64,000 nucleotides of DNA from Trebouxia sp. TZW2008. Taxonomy: Eukaryota > Chlorophyta > Trebouxiophyceae > Trebouxiales > Trebouxiaceae. Below, in pieces: positions 1 through 11,728 of this stretch. Under the pieces are notes generated by a model. That model was not told the DNA's origin. It was given only the letters and a program-made list of their open reading frames with translations, and ran no database searches. The translations under genes and the position numbers were made by a program. The stretch spans positions 92,244 to 156,243 of the forward strand of contig BDIU01000046.1 in NCBI GenBank assembly GCA_002118135.1, read 5' to 3'. Each line of letters begins with the position of its first letter. The stretch's first letter is position 1.

Positions 1-3000
1 AAGTCAGCGACCTTGCAGATTGCCCGCCTGTCCTTGTAGCCCAGCAGCAAATTGGCGCTCTTCAGGTCAAAGTGCACAATGCGCTTGGCATGCAGATACT
101 CCATGCCCTGCACATCGGCATGACAAGTGTTTGTGACAAGTGCAAGATAGATACTCATGCTTCCTGGAAGCGCCACAACGTCTTGCTTGTCAGCAAGATT
201 TGCCAAGTGACAAATTGCAAACTGCTGCAGATTCCAGCAGCAAGTTGAACTGAGGAATTGTCCTGCGCATTGGACCTGCCAAATCCCCTCCAGTGGCCAG
301 CATTGTTCCAGCTGAGTACTAGTGCATAAGCCATGCTGCATGTATTGCAATATGCTTGCCAGAAAGCCTTTTGCATGGTGCAGACAGGCAAGTACAGCTT
401 GTGGAGGCTCATTGCCCTCAGGACATTTGCCTCAGCGCAATCAGCACCGGCTGACATGTGCAGAGCAGCAGCATAAGCAGAGCAGAAGCATGCCTTGGCA
501 GCGTTAAGAGTAGCAGATTGTCAAACGGCACAGACAAGCAAAAGGACACTATGAAAACGTCTAAGTGCCTTGAACTAGTACAATCAGCACCAGTTAGGAC
601 TGCAGAGCAGCAGCATAAGCAGAGCAGCTGCACACCTTGGCAGCATCCATGGCAATGAGGACCCTGATGAGTGCTCCCTGCACAATGTCAGCTTTCCTTG
701 CAAGGGCACCCTTCAAGGAGCCCTGCCCCATGTACTCCACCACAATGGCAGGGGGCCGTACTGTACCAACCCCAGCCTGGGGCTGCCGAGCTAGGGCTGC
801 TGCCAACTCCACTGCATCACCTGTGAGCCATGGCAAAAAGTAAAGTTGAGAACACAGAGTCTTCACTTCTTTGCATGGATCAATTCCATTTGGCCCCACT
901 TTTTGCAAAGAATTGTGTTTCTTACGTCTTGTAAACTTCTCAAGCTGCTTCTGAGGCTGTATGCTGCATGTGACCATCAATCATGTGTGCTATGCCATGA
1001 CGGGCACAGGTACTAATGAGGCTCAGCTGCACGGCATGACCTGATGCCACACGCAAGCTACTTCTAAATTGTAAGCTGCAGACAAGAAACTACCCAATGG
1101 GCAATGTGCCAGTTCATGGCTGTCATTGTGGGGCTTCTGCTGCAGAGTACATTTGCTGCTGTGGCAGCATTGTTTATGAGTCATATGTAGTGTCCTGAAG
1201 ATGAGGTGGGGATGGTTTGCAATCTCGCCGCCAGAGTCTGAGGCTTTACTTGACACTGTGCACTCTGGCTTCAAACAAATGCTGTTTTAAATACAAAGTG
1301 CAGCAAGATTGCTTGGTTACCGCTTGGAGACCAGTGCCATTGACATGCAAGCCATGTGACAAACTCATGTCAGTGGAGCAATGTATTGGTTGCAGCTCTG
1401 ACACATTTATTGATGACCATCAGACTGTGGTGGGCCCTCTGATGACATTGAAACTTGCAGTGGACAACTGACATGGAGGGCAGGATATTTCGTGGTTGGT
1501 TGCATGGTTGGTGTTGCCGCACAAAGGGATTGGCTGCACACCACACAGGAGCCAAAGCGCTTCTTCCTATCAGACATTCCGCACCTATTCCAGGAGGAGC
1601 GAGAAGGCTTCCTAGAGTTGGTGTGGAATGTCTGATAGGACTGATAAGCCTTGACAGCCTGATGACTACTCACTACCACCCCAAATCTCTGGTTATGATT
1701 GCTAGTCTGCTTTTCATACAGGCTCACTGACTCCAACTTCGCTTTAACAAGCCATGAGAGCAGAGCAAAACTGGCAGCATCACCAAGTCCTGCAGCTTTG
1801 ACAGTCGTCAGATGTCACTCTGAGTGGCAGGTGGGAGCCGGAGAATGCCGCCTGGCCCCTCAAATAACATCTGACAATTTGTAGCAACGCAACTTGCTGT
1901 GGAACTGCTGCCGGTTGAGCATGCTCCCATGCAGATTGCTTTTTCGGCTGGCAATGCAGAGCATCGCATGGAACAATACAGCCTATTGGGAACCATTTGG
2001 CAGCTTTTGGAGAGTCGAGCACAGACCTTGATCTCTATCACCCAGCTCATCATCATCACTGTCATCATCCCTGGTCATGGGCTTGAGGACAATACCATAC
2101 ACCCATACCACATTGGGATGCCGCATGCTGCTGAGCAGAGTGGCTTCCTTGATCAGCTCAGCAATGGCAGCTTGCCCACCAGCATCACCCCCCTAGCACA
2201 TGCCACAGCACCAAATCAACATCTTTCATGCAATTCAATAGCATTCACACATGCTGGTGTGAAGTTCAACACAAAGCAGGCACGCCAGGCAGACTGGAGC
2301 AGACTGCGGCTGTGATGGACACGTTGAAAAGACGCAAAGCTCATGTGCACGTTCAGGGAATGCAACATGCTTGGTGAACACAGCAGCGCCAGGTGTCAGC
2401 AGCACACAGATCAGCGTCTGCAGCTGTAATTCGCTTACATACAGCAGATTACAAGCCACAGGAACAGGGACGCATGTTTGACAGCAGTCCATGCAGATTG
2501 TGTTGCAATTCAGCTCACCTGAAAGAAAAGGCTGGGATTGAGACACTTGATGGCAGCTTCACTGCTATGCCACTTGCCCAAATGGACTTCACCATACCCG
2601 CCACTACCCAGAAACTTGACCAGGGTGATGTCCCTAGGGTCAATGATTTCCATGGTGCTGGCTATCCTCTGCAAACTCAGCACCTGCCCTACTTGAGACG
2701 GCTCTGCTGGCGCTGAGCCTGCTGAGCCTGCATTTCAAATCATGCTTACAAGACAAACAGCAACAGAACCGCTGACAGCAGTGCAAGCTGGACTGAGTTA
2801 GCACAAGACAATCTTGTTGATTTGTTTTGACCCAGAGAGAAATCAGCATAGTGCTATGGTCAAACTGGGCAGTAGGCCCCAGTGGCAGACAGTATTCTGA
2901 TCTGCAGACCAGAGCAAAGCAATGCTGTAAGCCGTCTCTGCACAGGATGTTCCACTTAGCAACAGGTGCATGGTGTGCAGGCCAAGGCTGTAGACACTGT

Positions 3001-5637
3001 GCGAGCTGGAAGAAGCAGGCATACTTGATTGGCCCATAGGTGAGTTCTCCTGAGATAGCCGCTCCTCTGAGTGACGAGCTTCCATTGCAGTGGGTGGAGG
3101 TGGCGCGCGAGCAACAGGCGTATCAGCAGAAGCAGTTTCACTGATGGTGTCTAGGCCTAGGGCAGCATGAGCATGACCCCCGCTTGGCATGCCCATCTCA
3201 GGATTTCTAGGCTTCTCTGAGTAGTCCACATAGATATGCAGCTTGGCATTGCGGGCAGCCTTGCCAATTTCTTCTAGATACTCGGCCCACTCATCAAACA
3301 TCAGCTTCACGTCTTCATCATCAATCAGGTCCACATATGTGTTGTTGCTTCCTGGCAGCTGATACTTGGTGTTGGATATCTGCATCATGAAGTCTCTGAG
3401 GGTCTGTTGTTCACTTGCAAGGATTCCATGATTGGCATACTGTTGAAGTTGGAAGTATCTGAAGACATATTGACGGTGTGACAGTCATGATCTGAACACA
3501 GTCTGGTCTGCTGTGTGTTTGTACACAGACGGCATGCTGCCAGCAATGCAAGAGATACATGTAAGCGGGTAGACGTTTGGTTAAAACAACATGAAAGCAA
3601 ATCTGACAGCACGCTGCTGGCATTAGGCAGCTTCCTTATGGTGTGAGCTGGCATAACAACAGAACTCACCGTGCCACTGCTGCTGCTGAGATCCAAGCGC
3701 ATAGTTTTGGACACTCTGTGCAGAGCATCCTGCAGCTCTTGCATGTGACAATTGCTGCTCACAGAAACAAGCCGTGTCTCTCCTCCTTGATACTCCCAGC
3801 CACTTTGGATTTTGCTAAAATGGCCACCAGAACTACACAACATCTTGACCTACAAACAACAATGCTTGCTTGCATGCTCACTGGATTGCTTACAAGCATG
3901 CCACGCTTGATGACGCAATCACAAACCTCTTGCTGCCCTGTGACTGTAGCACACATGCCAGCCCCTCACTCAGATGCGCATTGAAACATGCTGGCAAGCA
4001 TTGCTATTGGTTGAAGCACTGCCACAGTGAACACATGCATCCACAGCGTTTGTCCGCATGACGCCATGCATGCCTGCAATCAACTGCAAGGGACCAAATA
4101 GGCATGATGCCATGCACGCACGAAGAAACATCACAGCAGCAGCCCTTGGCAGGCCTGAATAGCTGTGGCCTGGCAAAAGATGGGGTAGCAATTACCTTTG
4201 TTTGGGTGCTCAGGGACGCTAGACTCACAACGGGGGGATGGGACATGGGCTGAGCAGCTGACGCTCGTGACATGACTGACGCTGAATCTGGGATGTTGTA
4301 GACAGAGCCGTCTAGGGAACCAACATGAGACGTAGCGCCCATGTGGCCAGGCCGCTGCATTGCGTGAGGAAACATGCCAAACTGATGACCAAAACCAAAT
4401 GCACCAGGAGGTAAACTCATCCCAGCTGAAGCTAAGGGTAGCTGCTGCCCTAGAATCTGCTGCTGAAAGCCGAACGAAACTGGTTGCTGGAACATCGACT
4501 GCTGCGGCAACTGTCCCACCATGTTGCCACGGGTGAGTGCACTGTCAGGCAGCTGACCGACCATGCCAAAGCCAGGTATGGAGCCAGGCAGGGCAGGTAT
4601 GGATGATGCTTGAGACGCTACAGAAGCTTGGCCATGCTTGGAGCTGTCAGGACCTGTTGGGATGAGACCAACCATGCCTTGCTTCAAAAGATGAGCGCTG
4701 TGCTTTGGTGGCACGCCAGCCCCTGGAGGGAGCCCAGCACCCTGAGCTAACGCCTCTGGCATAACTGGGATCTGACCTGTCATGCCTGGGCCAAAGGGCT
4801 GCTGCCCAACCAGATTGCTATTCAACTGACCTGGAGGCAGTTGCGGGCCAATCTGTCCACCCAAACCAGGTATATGCCCAAGCATGCCCGCCGCCGGGTT
4901 CTGCTGCTGCTGTTGCTGCTGCTGTAGCATCTGTTGCTGACTTTGCTGCATCAGCAACAACTGCTGCTGCTGCAGAAGTTGCTGCTGCTGCAAAGTGCTT
5001 TGCAAATGCGGACCGTTGGAGTGGGCAGGTGAGTGAGGCTCCTCCGCGCTGTGCAGAAGGCTTGGTTGACCTGAAGGCTCGCTGGCTGCTTCTGACATGC
5101 CCTGAATGCACAAACTCTGTCAAAAATAGCTTCTCTGGCTGATCCTGCTGTTTTCAGTCTGAGATTGCAGTGCCTTGCTTCAGCATAGACCACAAACTTG
5201 TCTGAGGCTGTGCACTGCGAGGCGACCTTGGACGATTTGTGCATGGCGCTGGTTTGAACGTGCAATCAGAGCTTGCGGGTGAGGAGATGGCCAAGAAAGC
5301 TCAAAGCGAGCTTTTACGGGTTGGCTTGCTACCTCCGACTTTGTCACACGAAAGCAGCAACAAGTTGACTTCGTGTTACAACCTGTTGCAAAGTCGCCTC
5401 CACTGCCTGTGTTGCCCAATCCTCCACCCTGCTCTGTGTGCCTCCGTTCACGAGGTCCGCGTCACCATATGCCAACTGCGAGCCTAGCTGTGCACTCGCG
5501 TATGGCAGTCCCGCTGGTCCTGTACTAGCTTTTGGCCACTGGACAGATGAGGGTACAGTCTGTTGTGTTTGATACAAAGAAGCGCCAGAGTCGACTCCCG
5601 AAAAGTCATAGGGAAGCTGTTGCTGTTGTTGAGACAT
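1..5637 (-). CDS. PB1-domain Raf-like MAPKKK, 3' end outside window
   Basis: Intron-split gene read on the minus strand; the C-terminal kinase lobe lies beyond position 1. Exon 1 (5637-5383) begins at an ATG followed by a Q run. Exon 2 (5101-4196) is a Q/G/M-rich linker. A PB1 domain is split over 3849-3670 ([17 protein letters not shown]) and from 3403 down to about 3000 (KYQLPG, then an acidic LIDDEDV). The kinase domain starts at 2668-2519 with glycine loop GSGGYGEV and AAIK lysine. It continues at about 2193-2042 ([15 protein letters not shown]), about 821-642 (VEYMGQGSL) and about 111-1, ending with [10 protein letters not shown] and the start of DFG. PB1 plus HFDLK is typical of plant B4 Raf-like kinases, which act in stress and ABA-type signalling; that role is inferred. 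Phases join cleanly at the junctions checked, but the exon between PB1 and the glycine loop has an unresolved donor. Confidence 0.85.
432..650 (-). repeat. duplicated 5' splice junction in kinase intron
   Basis: The segment ending the kinase exon at 642 (5' splice site and flanking intron, about 580-650) has a diverged copy at about 432-505. Both share a block reading GCAGAGCAGCAGCATAAGC on the plus strand. The copy lies in the downstream intron. Confidence 0.6.
1565..1640. repeat. perfect inverted repeat in kinase intron
   Basis: Arms TCCTATCAGACATTCC (1565-1580) and its exact reverse complement (1625-1640) flank 44 bases. The arms extend about five more bases with one mismatch. It lies in a kinase intron and could be a hairpin or a solo MITE remnant. 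Confidence 0.65.
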
Positions 5638-7294
5638 CAACCACTGTGCCAACACAGAGGCGTCTCTCGAAACAGCAACAAAGCATGAGCGCGAGGCTGC
5701 TATCGATCTGCCTGATCACCCTTGCATCACAAGCTCATGCTGACGCCTGACAACATGCTGGTGCCACTCACACAGCTGCAATCTCTTCTTCGCAGTGTGC
5801 ACAGTGACCTCAGTGTCTCAGTAGCCGGTGGCCTTCTGCTCACCTCGCACTTTTTACCGCCTCTACAGACAATCGAAATCTCAAGATTTGCTACTGCGCG
5901 TTCAGTTGCCTTCTGACTGCCTCGTCCCAATCGTGCAACCTGCCCCTGCGCCTGCACGTGGGCCATCGATCTGTGCCCCTCTGCCAAGCAGACTCCGAGA
6001 CGAACATCTACACTAACGACTGATAGCTTTGCAACTGCTGCCGGACATTGTGTTCAACTGCATCGGTGTTGCCGGTGTGTGGTGTGACTGAGGTGAGGCA
6101 ACACGTTGAGGGCAATCTCAAACATGATGTGCAGCCTGCACAAGAATGGTTCGCGAGTGCTACGTATAGCCACCCACTGCGGTGTCAAATACTGGTGCAG
6201 CTTGTGCCCTTGTCTTGTAGCCGGACAACACGGACAGCACTGCCAGTCTACATTAAGGTTGCATTCAGCGGTCGAGGCCTGATGCAGAAATAATTTGTCT
6301 AAATTGAACACAACAGTGTTGCTCGGCTGCTGCTGTGATGTAATATATGTGTCACAGAATAAGAACAAAGCAGAGTCTGGCAGCATAGCTGTACACATTA
6401 CCACAGAGCAGCTTGCAGAGTTGCAGCAAGAGTCAGGGGTGTGCATTGAGGTGTTTCAGCATGCAGAAGGGCCATGTATGCAATACATGTACCACAGGCA
6501 GAAAAAACACAGTACTACACTGCAGACCAATGGTTTGGGCAGCAGGGCATAAGTGCTGCTAGAGCTAAGAACATTGATGGGAAAGCCAGTTTTGCAGATT
6601 GTTTCTTCAATCCATGACTCAATCAATCACCTCTTGCTTGTAGAATGCAAAGCATTCAAGCTTAGTTCGAACAATCATCTGCAGGGCTGTTGTCACTATT
6701 GATAATCTATGTACATGCTATGTATTCCAGCTCCAAGCCTGCTGAGCAACACATGAGGTCACACTCAGCACTAATGTCATGTGTGCATTGTGTCACATGA
6801 AGTTGTGTGTGGCAGCATCAGCCCAGATACTGTATAGCAGTATACTGTATGGCATACAGTCAAAGCTGAATGCAAGATAAGAGTTTAGCTGTTAGCTGCC
6901 CACACACTTCATTGACAGCAAATTTACCCTGCTTGCTTGGACGAGCCACCGACAATACATGGCCTGCAAGGTTGCTATACCTATATATATGGTAATGTGC
7001 GAGAAGATTTCATGGTCGATTGAACACCAACATTCACCGTGCACACCCAAATCTCGGAAACCCCAAGGCTCAAAACACAAAAACTTTGTCTGGAGCAGCA
7101 ATGCCTTGCAGTATGCATTTTCTGATTCATGTATCAAACTGTTTGCTTGATCAGGGAGGTTCCGCCACCATCTAATTGCCAAGTGAGTTGCCAAGAAGTT
7201 GAATCTGTCCTTCTTCCTCACAGCTGTTGAAGCTGCTGAGGAACAGCTCTACAAGTTGATTTTAGCACCGCAGCAGACTTTTGCTTATCAGTGC
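5638..7294. other. divergent intergenic region, kinase / SUVR3-like
   Basis: About 1.66 kb between the divergent starts of the kinase and the SET gene. Open frames here are short, overlap on both strands and match no family I recognise. The part near 5640-6050 probably holds the kinase 5' UTR. Upstream exons of either gene cannot be excluded; an acceptor-like CAG lies near 7220 before the SET-gene start. Confidence 0.4.
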
Positions 7295-8897
7295 ATGTCA
7301 AGTAATTGCACTTTGTCGTTCTTGTTTCGTCGAGATTGTGCACTTGACATCCTGCACCGGCTTGACGATCAAGACTTGATCAGCTTAGCTTGCTCCAGTC
7401 GGGCTTGCAAAGTTGCTGTGATGCTCTTGCTCTGTCCAAGTGCTGCTGATGTTTCAAACGGGCTCGAGAGACAAGCAATTCCATTCGAGTTGAGCTTGCT
7501 TGACGTGTGTTCACGGATCAGGTCTAACAGGTTTGAGCTGTTTTCACTGTCTTGCAGTGTTCTGCATAGCTTGAGAAGTGCAGCAGAAGCTTACTGTGCA
7601 GGATTAGCTGTTTCTTCGACTTCATCTACACCAGGCATAATGTATTGCCGCAATTGCTGCAGTCACCAGGCTCTCTGACTGGCTGTACACCAGGGTCACA
7701 ACTGTAGGTCCTGAGAAAGGCCTGTGCAAAGGCTTTGCTATTTGCTGCACAGACTTGCAACACTTGCCACGCCAACTCCAATCCCCCGTGACATCCTGAG
7801 AGGCTACCTTCAGCACACTCAGCCCTGAACGTATACTGTGTGCTGCAGCACAGCAGAGGCATGCCTTTCCTGTGCATGTCTCAGAGCATTGAAGGCAAGT
7901 CAAGTAGCTTCGCAATGTCTGCCATCTGGTCGCACCATTGCACGGCTGCCGCAAATGCGAGGCATGACTCACATCAAATGTACAGGACAGCAGCTCATCA
8001 GGCAAAGTTGGTTCTGCTCATGAGTGTGGGCCAGCATGCAGCTGTGGCCCACAATGCCCTCTCAGGGCTACACAGCAAGGCTTGTCTGTTTTGGTGGCCG
8101 TGAGATGGTCCAGCAAGGTGACTATGGCTGGCTTGTGCCATAAATTCTGCCTAGCTTGCTGATACACGTCATTACTACTCAGGGCTCAGCTGTCATTGCA
8201 AGACAATCCATTAGCAAAGGGCAATTTGTAGCCCAGTATGCTGGTGAGATGTTGAGCAATGCTGAGGCAGACAAGCGCCTTGCGCAGTATGACCAAGCAA
8301 GGGACAGTATTGGGCATGCGTTACTGGTATATACCTGCCCAGACTGTTGCTGCAATTATGTGGCCTACAATAAAGCATTGCAAATTTTCTGATACCTGCT
8401 GCCTGAGAAGAGTTGGCTGGGCTGCTTGTCAGGTGATCAGGGAGTTGCTTCCATCTGGCAAAGCCTGTTTGCGCTTCAATATAGATGCAACAAAGTGTGG
8501 CAACATTGCTCGCTTTTTCAATCACAGGTGTGTGTAAAGCTTGCAAGCCATCCAATTCAAGATTGCTGTCTGCAAGAATGCATGCTGTTGCAGCTGTGAT
8601 GGAGGCAACCTTGATCTTGAGGTGGTGAGGCCGCACGGCAGTCCGCTGCCTCATGTGGCTATGTTTGCAAGCAAGAATATCTGTGTTGGTGATGAGATGA
8701 CGTTCTGGTATGGTCCTTCAACAGCATCAGCAGGGGCTATGTCATTTGCAGCACAGCAGCAGCAAAACCATGCAAAGTCTGTCTCACCCACAAGCACTCC
8801 GTCAGCGTCAGAAGTCATTGCAATTCACACCAGGCGTCGCTGCCTCTGTGGCTCAGCAGTGTGTCAAGGATACTTGCCTGGCAGCATACTCACCTAG
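7295..8897 (+). CDS. SUVR3-like SET-domain histone-lysine methyltransferase
   Basis: Likely histone H3 lysine methyltransferase of the plant SUVR3 type. The first exon from ATG 7295 carries an F-box-like stretch and a DVSNGLERQAIPF block that resembles the SUVR3 N-terminus. A pre-SET remnant (ECGPACSCGPQC) ends at 8117. SET exons follow: 8183-8326 (KGQFVAQYAGEML), 8433-8527 (LPSGKACLRFNIDAT, then N-H-S across the junction) and 8594-8897 (CDGGNL, DEMTFWYG, post-SET CLCGSAVCQGYLP, stop). The last four junctions are in phase (0, 0 and 2). The junctions between the first exon and 8117 are unresolved, and the first pre-SET cysteine cluster was not found in an unbroken frame. The start may lie further upstream. 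Confidence 0.85.
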
Positions 8898-10004
8898 TAT
8901 CATACCAGTGTACCACCTGAAGCTGTGCAACAGTGTGTATGGAATGCTGATGCGTCGCTGTGATTGCTTGAGCGCATAAGTGCTGCTGTGTCTGACATGA
9001 TTGGTGCTGCAGCATCACTTGCAATTGTTTCTTAAGCATCAGCCAATTAGTAGTTGAGCTGACAAACATCTTGTGAGGCAGTCTGGCTCTGCCATGTGGC
9101 CATTCATCAATTACACACAGCACAGCAATCAACGGGTAAAGCATAACCAGACAGCAGACCGGTTTTCCTTGTTCATGTGTGCGTTTCACACTCAACTACT
9201 CGAGCATCTCTCCAGTGGCCAACATCACTTTCGATGCCTCTGCCATGTGTGTTATGTTTGGTCTCATAATAATAGAAACCGTTGCACGAGTCTGTTGTGA
9301 GTCGTGCCCTGATTGCAACACTTTTGCATCAAAAATTGTTATGTAGCCACAGCAGCACATCTGTAAAGAGGCCAAAGCGATCTGAGAGCAGGCATTGTGC
9401 ACACCAAATGGCCTAAAGTGTATGCAGCCGAAGTCAGGATTGGGTACGGCACATGTGGCTCCACGTGGACACACGAATTGGTCTCTATTGTCTGGCTTGC
9501 AGCCAGACAGGCACAGTGATTGTATGGGCAGCACGCTTTGCTGCAAGGCCACAGCTAGGTTTTGAGCGGGAGTATGGCCGCCTCTGACAACGACTTTGCT
9601 GATTTGCGGCATCGGATGCTAGCTGCTGGCACCATCTTTGCACTGCCCATCAGATCAAACTGTACTCTGATCCAAACTCCTCGGCAAGCTCGTAGAATGT
9701 CAAGCTGGTGTGGCTGCTGTTGGCCGTTCCCACTGCACTTTCTTTGTCTTTGTATGCCAGTAGTATGTGCGCTGCTGCCCATCCTTGGCCTCAGACCAGC
9801 CCTCTGGCAAGGGCTCTTGCGCAGCCGCTGCAGACAAACCTTCTCAGTCAATTGCCATGGCGTGTGCAGACAGCCAAACAATGCATCACCATACTCCTGT
9901 TCTCAGTGATCGATGCTTCAAACTCTTGCGTAGCGTGTATGCCATATCGGCGCCAACGTATTGCACATCTCCCAACTTGCAGTGCATCTCAGTAATTCCT
10001 ATTC
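8898..10004. other. intergenic, no recognised gene
   Basis: About 1.1 kb between convergent genes. A 113-codon plus-strand frame from ATG 9571 to 9909 and a minus-strand frame over the same bases have no recognisable motif. The SET-gene and zinc-knuckle 3' UTRs probably occupy the ends. Confidence 0.4.
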
Positions 10005-10653
10005 TCAAACACTATGCATGGCACAATACGTATTGAAAATTGTGTACAGCAACTCAACACTGCAGAACAGTACATTGTTGTACGCGAACAGACCTGGTGG
10101 TGCAGGCTTGACCTCTTCACCATCCTGCTTGGCTGCAGCTGCATTGCCATTGACTGCAGGCGTCGCTGCTTGCCAGACCGCAGACTTATTCAGAACTTCA
10201 TCATAATCTAGCCCAGCAGCCATACACTTTTCCTGAAAGCCACAAGGCCTTTCAAACAAGCTGCCAATGAAGGGAAGTTCAGCTTGCAATGCATGCAGTG
10301 AGACTTGTGCCAAATACAAGAGCTCCACATACCTTGGCATACTGTCGTGCTCGCTCTTCCAGCGCTGTCAAATCAACCTTCTTTTCCTGAGCTATTCTGC
10401 TATAGTCTGAGTGGTATAGAGGCTCTCTGAGCTTGAAAGCATCTTCTCCATAGATCCCCTTCCAGTTGATTGTGCCATTTGTACACTGAGCAGCCTGGTG
10501 TCCTACCTGAGACAATTCATAGCTTGATAGATGTCTCTACACTGGCTTGTAGAAAAAGTAGACTGCAACTTGGCAGCAGCGTACCTGCCCGCAAAGATTA
10601 CAGGCGTTAGAAGGCCATGCAGGGTCTCGACGGAGCTTATGGTGCATCTCCAT
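10005..10653 (-). CDS. CCHC zinc-knuckle protein, conserved-looking
   Basis: Three exons, 10653-10585, 10506-10333 and 10232-10005, join in phase 0 to about 156 residues. A single CCHC knuckle (CNLCGQVGHQAAQC, C-x2-C-x4-H-x4-C) near residues 18-31 is split by intron 1. A basic start, a conserved-looking block NWKGIYGEDAFKLREPLY and a helical KKVDLTALEERARQYAK segment follow, then an Ala-rich tail. The knuckle suggests RNA or single-stranded nucleic acid binding; the exact role is unknown. It resembles small plant zinc-knuckle proteins that I remember only in outline. Its introns are short and carry no exon copies. Confidence 0.75.
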
Positions 10654-10969
10654 CTTGGTAAACTGGCTTGTTAGCCGATGTTAACGGCGAAAGATGCGCT
10701 CACTATGATCTGAACAATCTGTTTTGCCAGACAACGCTCAGTATAGACCACGCACGTCCAGCGGTGAGTATGTCAAGGACTCCCTCAACTCGCGTACAGC
10801 TACAGAGCGACCTTGGCCACCTTAGCTGTGGGTTCGCGACTGCAGAGTTGCTTGGGCTGAACTTTCTGCTACACTGACTGAATGTGTTTTTAGTCATTCG
10901 TCAAGTAGCAGAACAGCAGCGTCGAGCATCGCATACGGTTCAACGCAATTGAGCAAGTGCGTAGGCAGC
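10654..10969. promoter_or_regulatory. divergent promoter, zinc-knuckle / small TM gene
   Basis: A 316-bp gap between two divergent ATGs must hold both promoters and 5' UTRs. No specific motif is claimed. Confidence 0.4.
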
Positions 10970-11362
10970 ATGGTAGAGCCATCTGTCAGCTGGGCATCAG
11001 CCTTTATTCCCAAAGCGGCGGCACTGGTAGGTGTATCCGTAGCGGCCTACTGGTCTCAGCAGCATGGCAAAATATTGGGAGGCACTTTGCCGGAAAGAGA
11101 TTTGATGTCATGGAGACCTGAGCACAAAGAAGCCGAACGCAGGCGTTTCTTGAACATGGTGCTGGCCTTTGCACATTACTTGTTGTCGCAAGCAGGCTAG
11201 GACCCGCAAGGAATCAGCATTGTCATGCTTGCTTTGGTGCTGCAGGAGCGGGAGGCAAGTCCAGATGACCCAGTGATCATGAACCCCTTCAGACATAACA
11301 TTCCAGCTACCATCAGGAACGCAGCAGATCTGCCAGATCTAGAAACAGGCGAAGAAGACTGA
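10970..11362 (+). CDS. small single-pass membrane protein, unknown function
   Basis: Two exons, 10970-11158 and 11246-11362, join in phase 0 to 101 residues. One hydrophobic stretch lies near residues 10-25 (AAALVGVSVAAYW). A charged segment (RPEHKEAERRRFLNM) and an acidic C-terminus follow. I do not recognise the family. A short N-terminal TM with a basic/acidic tail would suit a small organelle or ER membrane protein, but that is a guess. It is divergent from the zinc-knuckle gene and convergent with ELP2, whose stop lies about 370 bp away. Confidence 0.6.
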
Positions 11363-11728
11363 GTCTGTGTATGCAGAAGCACACAGCGCAAAAGACCTGA
11401 AACAAATGTATTGGATCATCTGTCATCCTGGAAGCATGGGTGCGAGCAGTTAAGCTCGTCATGCAATGGAATGAAATTGCACCTGGATTTGTAGGACAGC
11501 TGCAGCTATTCGCCTGCACCTTGTGCCGTTTCAAGTGCAGCATTGTCATGCGGCATTGAAGGCTTCTCTTGCCCAGCTGTGATGTGTACCACAGCTGCGT
11601 AGGTTCGCACACATGCACTCATTTTCCTTTTTTCAAGCACAGGAATGGCATTGGATTCTAGCCAGCTTCAAGCTGGCTGACTTATGCTGTGTAATTGCTT
11701 GTACGCTCAAACTGAGTCATGCTGGGTG

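Noticed and set aside
6825..6865. Small palindromes in TACTGTATAGCAGTATACTGTA-type sequence
   Set aside because: Short, AT-rich and imperfect; they lack the MITE end motif and any second copy.
9571..9909. 113-codon open frame from an ATG in the 8898-10004 gap
   Set aside because: No recognisable motif, and a second frame on the other strand overlaps it equally; not supported as a gene.
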